NCBI GenBank assembly: GCA_034440615.1
Contig: JAOTOM010002642.1
Location: 48,323-112,322, forward strand
Length of the DNA: 64,000 nucleotides
Origin: Ashinkailepas kermadecensis
Lineage: Eukaryota > Arthropoda > Thecostraca > Neolepadidae
Direction of reading: 5' to 3'
In this document: in pieces, positions 55,439 to 64,000 of the stretch
Position numbering within the stretch: the stretch's first letter is position 1
Layout of the letters: each line of letters begins with the position of its first letter
The notes under the pieces: model-generated
Seen by the model: the letters and a program-made list of their open reading frames with translations, nothing else
Database searches by the model: none
What the model was told of the DNA's origin: nothing
Program-made: the position numbers and the translations under genes

Positions 55439-56094
55439 CTATTCTATCAAATTCTTCCAAAACTGCCCACACTTGTAAGGTCTCTCTCCGGTGTGTGTTC
55501 TCATATGTCTAGTCAAATGCTTCCTGTCAGCAAACGTCGTGCAGCATATCTCACATTTGTAAGGTCTCCCTTCGGTATGTGTTCTGACATGCTTAACCAA
55601 ACTGTCCTGGGCAGCAAACGCCCGGCCACACACGTCACACTTGTGAGTTCTCTCTTCGGTGTGGGTTTTCATGTGTTGAACCAAGGTGGGATGGGCAGCA
55701 AAAGTGTTGCCACATATCTCACAGTTGAATGGTTTTTCTCTGGTGTGGGTAATGATGGGTGCAGCGAGGTTGAATGACTTAGTAAAGATTATCTGGTCTG
55801 GAGATCTGCCCCCGCTACCGTCACTGTACGTCTTCGTGCCCGTGTGGACTTTGTGGTGTCGGAGCAGCCATCCACGATGCTTAAAAGACTTGCCACACAC
55901 GTCACAGCGATACGAACTCGCTGCGGCCTGATTCATTGGTTGCTGTTGCGAAGTGTCACTGGTGTCCAGAGAGCACTGGCTGTTGTTGCTGTCGTTGGCG
56001 CTGTTGACACTGCATTGTGACGAAGGTCCCGACCTCGTTTGCTGACTTCCAGCACTCCTCATCTTCTCACAGTGAGACGTAGGCGCAGTGGCGC
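55439..56094 (-). CDS. C2H2 zinc-finger gene copy B, exon 2 up to in-frame TAG
   Basis: Acceptor TTTCAG before 56094. A Ser/Asn/Gln-rich linker (NDSNNSQCSLDTSDTSQQQ) leads to fingers CDVCGKSFKHRGWLLRHHKVH, a decayed finger lacking the Cys pair (IIFTKSFNLAAPIITH), CEICGNTFAAHPTLVQHMKTH, CDVCGRAFAAQDSLVKHVRTH and CEICCTTFADRKHLTRHMRTH. The next finger is broken (CGQFWKNLIE) and ends in TAG at 55439-55441. With exon 1 the product is about 406 residues with four good fingers. It is probably a nuclear DNA-binding regulator. If the TAG is an error the protein would have 16 complete fingers and about 775 residues. Confidence 0.8.
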
Positions 56095-56756
56095 CTGAAA
56101 CCCAATACATTGAGGTGTGTTTTGGAATATCTCGTCCTTTGACAGGGCGTAAGAAGCCTACGGCTGGAGCAGCACAACGCATATGACCTCACTGGGGTCC
56201 ATGTTAAGTGCTGAATTAAACCATAAATAATGCATGTCTGTAATGTGCCAAAGCGACAACACAAATAGAACACGGATACTTTTCATCATCTGATGTGCGA
56301 ATTAACGAAGTAAACACTGAACTATTTTCCAACAGCTCCGGCATGCCGCTTAACGTGGTATACGAGCCACAGTTGGCTGTACTGATTGCTGTCAACTCGG
56401 ACACGTTTCGGTATAACGAAGCCGCGTTTCCACTCTAGGTACAAATGCGGTGAAAATACTATCATTAAAAACACTCAGTACGACAACATTTCAGACATGC
56501 AGACCAACGGATGGCTTAGGTTTCTCATTAAGCAGCAGGTCGGCCCGTTATTGCAGCACGCAATACCTCTGCCTTGGTACCGGCCCGCTGCTGGATTAAG
56601 ATACCTTCGGTGCTCTTTTGGGGCGGCCCAGACAGTTTCCGACAGTCCATCAGCCGCGGCACCCGTACCGCCCAAGTAGCCGACACGGGTACCGGGTGTA
56701 CCGAAAACACAACGCTCATGGTCGCTGTCATTGCTTGAGAACCAGTTGGCCAACAT

Positions 56757-57545
56757 AAAAATTCAGGGTCAGGAAAATGGTTCTGGAGCACCGAACATAT
56801 CATCAGATGCCTTCACAAATCCCGTACGGCATCGAGAAGCATACCAGAGTTCGAAGAAAATCGAGGTGAGATACAAAAACATGGTGCCAGGAACTCGAAA
56901 AACCAGGCCGGGATGCGGAATTTAAAGAAAATTCAGAAGAGATCCACAAGAATCGCGTTGAGCCCAGATTACAGGCGTTGGGTCCCCGGAACCACGCGCC
57001 TGGGCGCGATAAGTCGCGCTTGGACCCAGAAAATCGCACCAAAGCCCCAAAATCGTACTGGGGCCCCACAAATGTGCGTCACAAGCCCCGAATAAACACA
57101 GCGGGACCCTAAGAGCACAACGGGGACAGAAAATGCAACTGCCCCTCCAAAGCGCAGTCTCGCAACAAGCGACAGGGCCCTAAAACATGCGTTGCAGCCC
57201 CAAATAAATATACCGAGAACTCTACAAAAAACACAAAAATAACACCGGAAGCTCTCGAGGCACACAGGGGCCATGCGACTGCACAAGGGCATGAAAAGAG
57301 GCTGGGGACGCAAAAAGCAACATGGTCTCAAAACGAACAAAAACACCGGGCACTCCTTAGTAAACACATCGACAGCTTTGAAAGCGCCCTGACAACTAAT
57401 GAAAATCATCGGTGCAAAAAAGCAACAAACCCTAAAACGAGCAGGGGTTCCGAAAATACGTTGAGCGTCTAACAAAAATGGATTGCAGCGCTAAGACACA
57501 TCCGTAGACGAAGAAATACGAAACGGGTTCAAAGAAGTACACTCA
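56757..57545. repeat. Degenerate 20-21 bp minisatellite (copy B, short)
   Basis: Matches 2691-3480 nearly base for base. The preceding 1.8 kb of array found in copy A is absent. Confidence 0.8.
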
Positions 57546-57723
57546 GGCAGGGCCTCGGTTCGGTAGCCACCCCGGAAGCATATTTAATCAAAGATATGAG
57601 GTGCATCAAAGCTCAGCGGGTATCCACATTTCTTCACCATAAAATATTGGAAGTAGGGAACTAATGATCGAATTTAATTAATCGAATTTTGGCAGTGAAC
57701 GCTCATACGAAGCATTTCATTAC

Positions 57724-57751
57724 GTCAGATATGGCGCAAGTCATATCTGAC
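57724..57751. repeat. Short perfect hairpin (copy B)
   Basis: GTCAGATATG / CATATCTGAC with the 8-base loop GCGCAAGT, identical to the copy at 3657-3684. Confidence 0.7.
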
Positions 57752-59334
57752 CTGCGTCATATCTGACCCGGGCAATTAGCAAAGCGTAGGAGGCCCAACA
57801 GGATCAGTAGCATTGCATGAAGTGTGGCGAATGCGCCGAATGCGCATGATGGGTGTGCACGTGCACTAACGTTGGCGTCGTGCCGACCGGGCACTATGAA
57901 CTGGAATGTCTGAAATTGGAAAATTTTACATTTTAAAGTGATTTGGGTAGGTGTAATTTCAGAAGCGCGAGGTGACTTATCAAGGGATACCAAAAGGATA
58001 CATTCGACCAGGGTGGGGAAGCTAGGGTTGAAATCGGACGAATCAGAAACGATAGTAGTAGCTTAGGCCCCTCCACAGGATAATTCAGTTGGTCACGAAA
58101 TATTTTATTTTAAAAGGTCGCCTTTTACAAAATAGTGGTCGAAATCGGAAGACTTCTTATTGAGTAGGTGGACCCCCTCCAAATACGCCCCCCCCTCCAA
58201 TTGACGCAAATATAGGTACGTCACTGGTCTCCCAATAATTTTCAGAAACATCCGCCCACGGAGCAAAGCCAACCAAAGGGGGAAAATTCCTCTCACAAGC
58301 ATACAAAACAACACCGATGCCCCATATTGAATGGGAGGAATGATAACTTCTAATGTATTTTCTTCCTACAAACTTGTCTTCTGTGATTACAGCCTGCATG
58401 ATTAGAGCTTCCCAGCTTCAATATCTTCTCAACGATATAATTTACAAAACGGTACAGCACAGCGAATACCATAGGCGTGACGGTGTGGATTTTGAAGGTT
58501 TTGCATTATTTATGCATTGTCATTGTTACATTGCCATTGATGCATTGTTGTTCAATGCTTGTTCTTGCCGTGAATGTATTCACGGAGGATTTATTATATT
58601 TGTTTCTGTGCCAAGTGCCTTGCAGCCAGCACCAAATGTTATACAAATAAATAAATATAATGGTCAAGCACTATAATGACGCGGACGGCGGCCACTGGCC
58701 ATTTGCCTACCGTCTAGCTTACGCCCAGGCACATCATGGCCGCCCGGGTGAACGGCCTAGACGGAGGCGTAAACTGGAGTGTCAAAGCTTTATCTAATCC
58801 GGAAGCAGGGCCGCCGCTGGACGGCGGCCGGCGTCTCAGGTACCGGCACAACCCATAACACATGATAAGCGCATCCTGCCGCATCAGTCGGCAGTGGCTG
58901 GATTAGTCACGAGACGCTATATAAGTACATATTTTCTAACCAGGGTAGCCAAACGATATAATTATATCTAACTACGTTACAATTTACAGGAAAATTCGAT
59001 AGTTTATGTTTACCCTGGCTCCAACAGGGAGGTATACTTGAAAAACGCCCCTAAATACCCGTGTAATTTCTGTGTAATAGTAGAACAACATCTTGTGGGA
59101 TAATGCTGGTATCTCGACTGTATACCAACATTAGAAATAGAGAACCTTAGAACCTTAGCATTGAAACCTTAGGACCTTAGAAATGGCTCATAAAAGCCAA
59201 GTCAAGACCAGAGCATCAACAACATGGGCTGTCTCCATACAGCTTGTGTAGTGCTTGGCCGAATGGTCAAATGTCCTCAGACGGGAGCGACATCGGGAGT
59301 GTAGAGTTTGGATTCACACGCTTACCGTATTATT

Positions 59335-59416
59335 GTGGGAAGAGATACACAACCGGGGGCACTGCGACAAGGATTGTGGGAAGACATTCACCAGCGTGGC
59401 ACTGCGAGAACCATTG
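59335..59416. repeat. 41-bp tandem repeat, two units (copy B)
   Basis: Same units as 5279-5401, one unit fewer. Confidence 0.85.
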
Positions 59417-59513
59417 CTTTCGTGGCAATATGACGCATTAGCAATCATGAATTTTCAGCCAAAAAGTGCAACATTTATCGGGGAATTGCACAGACATGTT
59501 GATGCGGACTCAC

Positions 59514-60081
59514 CTTCATCCTGCACGGGTTTGAGTTCGCACTCGTCCTGCACCAGACTGAGCTCGCCCTCGTCCAGTATTGCCTTGAGCTCGCCCTCAT
59601 CCTGCACCAGACTGAGCTCGCCCTCGCCCTGCACCGGACCGATCTCGCCCTCGCCCTGCACCGGCTTGAGCTCGCCCTCGTCCAGCATTGCCTTGACCTC
59701 GTCTTCGTCCGTGTCCCGCTCGTCCTGGTCGCAGGATTCGGACATGACTCCATCAGAGTGCACCTCGTCCAGCACGTGGTACTCGCAGCTGGGTTCGGCC
59801 TTGACGCCATCAGAGTGCGCCTCGTCCATCACGTGGTACTCGCAGCTGGGTTCGGCCTTGACGCCATCGTAGTACGCCTCATCCATCACGTGGTACTCGC
59901 CGCTCGACAGGTCGGGAGTACAGAACCGTTTTTGTAACGGGTCGGGAACTGACGGCAACGTGGCGTCCAGCTGACCATCTGACGGCAGGGGGGAGGGGGG
60001 CGTAAGCAGTGCTGGACCAAGAGGGGCGCAGGGTGTGAGACAATGGGTAAATAAACCTACATGCAAAACTTCACTTGTCAT
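59514..60081 (-). CDS. C2H2 zinc-finger gene copy B, exon 1
   Basis: ATG at 60081-60079 (MTSEVLHVG), 189 codons plus one base before the GTGAGT donor. Layout as in copy A: Pro/Leu-rich start, SSGEYHVMDEAYYDGVKAEP, then two further copies of the EYHVMDEAHSDGVKAEPSC-type unit (20 residues), an Asp/Glu block (DQDERDTDEDE), and six 9-residue units of the ELKPVQGEG type. Two units contain VKAEP, which fits the psi-K-x-E SUMO-acceptor consensus and is absent from copy A. The exon supplies an acidic, possibly transcription-regulating tail to the fingers. No named N-terminal domain is recognised. Confidence 0.72.
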
Positions 60082-60883
60082 AATGGATTTGAACCTGCTT
60101 TGAAACAGGACCAAGATGAAGAGGAATCACCCGGCAACAACAGGGAGATTTGGAACAGAGCTAAATGGCACTGGTGAGCCAGCCTCATCAGTGTGTCACA
60201 TAATTATGCTATCACTGGGGAATAGTACCATATTATGCATATTAGTGATTCAGGGAGGAAAGCTAATGAAATTGAAGGACTGTGCTTCTCTGGTAAATGC
60301 AAATTCGTGAAGATGGTGCAGCATTTGTATTCTGACTCTTTTGGTCGGAATTTCAACTTGGCGCAATTTGGTACTTATCGGTGATATTCTTGATCACAGT
60401 TCCAACCAAAATGTTCATTTCTTCCGCGATCATTTGCTGCGAAATTCCGCCGTGGGATATTCTGACCAGAATATCTTGCAAGATGCTTTGTGTTGCATTA
60501 TGATGACACTGATGGATTTGCCTTGGGTGTGATCGCGCATCTTAAAATAACTCTAGCACTGATGAAATGAGAAGCACGGTAATTACAACGTCACATTCTT
60601 CGTGAATATCTTACCGCCATTCGCATATGCAAAGCTTCGCCGAAACAACATAACGTGCGGACGTCGCTGCTGTTTCGGCATACGTGGTGCTGGTGTCGCA
60701 CATTTACTACCCCCACTTGGAGCTGGGTGAAGGTAAGAGGTAGGACTCTGCTTCCAGAATCAAGATCTCGAGACAGGATACTCTGCTTCCCAGTTTCACG
60801 AAGTTACATTCCTGTGTGCCGACAAATCGGCACGTTCTCCTTGGAACAGCACCGCACTTTCCAGTTGCTGCCTCGTGTATCCG

Positions 60884-60902
60884 TGACGTCATCAAGTATA
60901 AA
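60884..60902 (+). promoter_or_regulatory. CRE-like site plus TATA box (copy B)
   Basis: TGACGTCA at 60884-60891 and TATAAA at 60897-60902, as in copy A with identical spacing. Confidence 0.35.
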
Positions 60903-62655
60903 GGACGTGGCGCCTGATTTCTCGCCGGTCCTCCCCTGCTCCTGGGCAGGCCGGTGTTGCCAAACAACTAGTCTGTCAGTCTACCTATATTACCTGTCCA
61001 TACCATTTCCCAGCACGGTGGGTACAAACCCGTCGATGGTGGCAGACATACAACTAATTAAAGATCTCTACAGACTGAGACTGCTCTCGACCATATCACT
61101 GTTGCTAGGCAACGCGTGATCAGTTTGGCAACACCGGCGTTTCACCAGACACACTCGCCAGGACTCACCGACTATGGTCTTCGGCTGCTGTCCCAGTCTG
61201 TCCGGCGTACCGTCCGCTCTGAAAACCGGCACATCCGTGAGTCACCGTCACAATGCACGGAGGATATCCGTGATGCAGCTGTCAGGATTTAGCTGGATAT
61301 TGAGCCATATGGCGCACTAACTATATGTGTTATAAAGCGCCCATAGGCTCGTCAATACAACGCTGCACTACACACCAGTTATTCTGAATGACGTAAAATG
61401 CACTGAGACGCATCAATTGTGATGTTTCATGAGTTGTGACAGGACCGTCTTGCTGTTATCATGTAAAAAAACAGCCAGACATTGGGGATAGTAAACTACA
61501 GACGTCAGAGAACTTCCTCGAAAACAGTTGTCTCAAGTGGTCGGTTCATTCATTGAAGGTACCGTCCTCCATGTTGCATGGTTCAATTTGAACTTGAACT
61601 GGACACGCAAGGTTACAGGAAGAGTCGCCGTCTATAGAGGGGCTTGTTTATTTGTTGCCAATTTGGCCCAGTTATCTCGCAACTTGGGTACCGCAATTAA
61701 ATCAGCTGGCAAACATATCAATATTTTCTGTATTTGACCTGACGACCCCATGACCTCGAGTGACCCCTAGCAGATAAAAATTGACAAATTTGACGGTTGA
61801 AATAAAAGTAGTCATGATTTCGCTGATCAAGCACTTTTTTTTAAATCCGATCTCATAAATATCCGATATGGCCGTCCGCACTTCATGGCATTTTAGGATT
61901 TTGCGTTTTCCGGGAAGGACGAAATTCGTTTAAGTCTTCTTCAATTGGAAAGCTACATGAGGTAGAACAATGACATACGGGCAAACATGATTGGCAAACG
62001 TTTTACTGAGAAAAAACCTTGATACCTTTTTAATGTAGCTCTTATAGTTTCCCTTAAAAACAATCATGAATTTCAAGGTCACTAATGATAGGTAGGTCAC
62101 CTATGGGTCTATTTATGCGTAGCGACGCAATTGTACTTCGGAACAGATATGTATTGAATAACATCAAACATAGAAACAACTCAATCCGGCCATATTAAAT
62201 CCGGTTCTTTTACCTACATATTGAAGCTGGTGCGGTAGGTAGTAACCTATATCAAACATGAAGATCACTTTGTGTTAGCGATCAAGTGTTAGGCAGGTTT
62301 ATAATCGTGTGCTAAGGAAAAAGCATTGCGTCTCTGTGGACTACTAATGACTATGTGTTAAAGGCAAATAAAAGCCGAGGTGTTTGTCTCGTGTATGTCT
62401 TCCCTCCTGCCCCAACCGTACTCCGTACATATATCCGTCCTCTCTATCCATACATAGCTTAATACACTTCAGCCTGGTGGCGGATCCGAGGGAGATAAAG
62501 GCGGACAACAGAGGGGTTGACATCGGGGAGGAAACGAAAACGGGCTTGGCAGAGCCGGAGCAGTGTACGAATTAGATTTCGAAAACGTCTGGTGGAAAGA
62601 GGACGTGGTGAGCTTTCTTAGACGTGCATAAACGCTACAATCAATGGTGATAATC

Positions 62656-62717
62656 TTGAATGATTGATTGTTTGGGCTTCAGGGCGCGCCGACTACACGG
62701 TCATTTGGCGCCCATAG
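62656..62717 (-). mobile_element. Hairpin micro-retroposon 1, duplicate
   Basis: Copy-B version of 8420-8481, between TGGTGATAATC (62645-62655) and TGGTGATATTC (62718-62728). Its tail reads (AATC)n more clearly than in copy A. It was present before the segmental duplication. Confidence 0.75.
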
Positions 62718-63437
62718 TGGTGATATTCAGTGTCGACCTTTATCGTCGCCATACAAAGCGAATCACAAAACATGTTGCTGGAGTATCGGTAAGGCCCATT
62801 GAAAACGTGAGCGATCTTCACATTACCAGAGTTATCGCTTTGTGTGTGAAATTGCAAGTTGAAGTCTTACGAAATACCCGTCTTAAAGTTTCCGATTTGA
62901 AAGTTTTTTTTTCACAATCAGCGTCAGAAGTGAAAAGGGTACACCGAAGAGAAACGTGATGGAAACAAAATTCGGAACTCTGGCTGGCTGAGAAGAACGA
63001 AACATGCCAAAATCGGAAAATGTGTAAAATGTAATTTGCAGAAATGTTTGAACTCAAAATTGAATTTCCATCAATTGACTTGCATTTCATGTTCCGTTGG
63101 CTGCTGGCTATTTGTACCTGTTGAGAAGTTCCCCAAATTAGCCATATTCAAAGCCCTACAGATTTCTGAATGCACATGCAATTTTGAAATTAACTCGTTA
63201 ACCCGCGCTAACCCGCTCAAATTTAACTCGTCTTTCCAGTCAGATCCCAACATCCCGTCTCGGGGGGGGGAGATCGATAAATCCACCCCCCCGTAATTTC
63301 CAAAATACGCGTCGCAAGAAAACTGAAGAGGTGTGATCGGAAGGTGCTCGACGAGTAGGGTCCGAAACCACGAAACAAATCATGCCCGTTTGTATTTATA
63401 TCAAATTTATCAATTTAAATTGGCTAGGGGTCACAGA

Positions 63438-63467
63438 AGGTCACGAGGTCATGGGGTCACGAGGTCA
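63438..63467 (+). promoter_or_regulatory. AGGTCA half-site array (copy B)
   Basis: Four hexamers at 63438, 63446, 63454 and 63462, one fewer regular unit than copy A. Confidence 0.4.
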
Positions 63468-63774
63468 AACGTGAGAAATGTTGATTCTTACCACGGATGT
63501 GTTTTCTGTAATCATTGTTCTTCCCAAAGATGCACAATATGTCACACTTCCTTTTCATTATCGGTGAGATATCCATTGCCAAAGATGTTGTATGACCTCA
63601 AAATACTACCGGAGGCTATAACTCCGAACCCGTTAGTCGGATCGGGCTAAAACTTGTTCAGGCGTGTTCAGAGCACAAGATGTACACCAATTTGGTTACT
63701 GTACACCAATTTTGGTCCAAATACTAATTTAGTGGGTGTAAAATTGGAACATATTTGGTCGATCTGTCATAGAA

Positions 63775-64000
63775 TGCAACAGTTATAGCAGCATCGTTAG
63801 CATCAGCACTAACACATATATAGCTATAGCAGTACAGTTAGCATCAGCGCTGGTACACATATAGCTATAGCAGTACAGCTAGCTAGCTAGTTAGCTAGCG
63901 AGCATCAGCACTAGTACATACATAGCTAGAGCAGTACAGTTAGCATCAGCACTAGTACACATATAGCTATAAAAGCACCATTGGCATCAGCAATAGTATA
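63775..64000. repeat. 41-bp minisatellite (copy B, cut by window end)
   Basis: Same units as 11636-12626, including the (GCTA)n interruption at about 63880-63900. Runs off the window. Confidence 0.9.

Larger units (their letters stand above)
56095..59513 (-). other. Intron of copy-B zinc-finger gene
   Basis: From the GT donor at 59513-59512 to the AG acceptor at 56095-56096. Holds B-specific sequence (56170-56600), the short form of the degenerate array, the 28-bp hairpin and the two-unit 41-bp repeat. Phase is the same at both ends (one base, then two). Confidence 0.6.
55990..64000. other. Segmental duplication, copy B
   Basis: Counterpart of bases 1-11855. It lacks the equivalents of 345-2690 and 9135-11227. 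It carries its own extra sequence at about 56170-56600 and a longer exon 1. It ends with the window, inside the 41-bp minisatellite. Confidence 0.93.

Noticed and set aside
54278..55777. 499-codon plus-strand open frame
   Set aside because: It is antisense to the zinc-finger array; the repeated finger codons leave the opposite strand open. It has no independent protein character.

Overview
This is nuclear DNA from an invertebrate animal. It has widely spaced, intron-bearing C2H2 zinc-finger genes, several families of non-LTR retrotransposons, a tRNA-derived SINE, minisatellites and long non-coding stretches. Scattered GGTTAGGTTAGG-type motifs (27.0, 42.9-43.0 and 44.8-44.9 kb) hint at an arthropod, but nothing here fixes the species. 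I see no bacterial genes, rRNA, functional tRNA or CRISPR.

The dominant structure is a tandem segmental duplication. Bases 1-11,855 (copy A) recur at 55,990-64,000 (copy B) in the same orientation, about 52-56 kb apart and nearly identical (for example two differences between 7294-7503 and 61528-61737). Each copy carries a minus-strand C2H2 zinc-finger gene. An acidic, repeat-rich first exon (5499-5844 in A, 59514-60081 in B) splices in matching phase to a zinc-finger exon (1-105, cut by the window edge, in A; 54329-56094 in B). The copies differ by large indels (345-2690 and 9135-11227 only in A; about 56170-56600 only in B), by repeat number in exon 1, and by an in-frame TAG within the finger array of copy B.

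The 12-54 kb between them is mostly mobile DNA. 14.7-16.5 kb: truncated CR1. 17,052-19,401: internally deleted non-LTR element with a 15-bp target duplication. 21,794-26,310: nearly intact CR1 fused to a tRNA-derived SINE. 28.0-31.1 kb: degenerate tandem arrays. 31,459-36,598 and 36,632-42,320: two I/Nimb-like elements in tandem. 45.5-47.1 and 49.2-53.0 kb: two further copies of the 17-kb family. 53,065-53,390: a compound microsatellite.

The most unusual pattern is a set of 52-62 bp hairpin elements at 8420, 10237, 20963, 25681, 27614 and 62656 (the last is the duplicate of the first). Each is flanked by its own 11-16 bp target duplication and ends in a simple-repeat tail. The same stem-loop and tail form the 3' end of the 17-kb LINE family and of the tRNA-derived SINE, and a related stem-loop ends the I-like elements. 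This suggests one 3' tail recognition system that has mobilised whole LINEs, a SINE, a CR1 chimera and bare hairpins.
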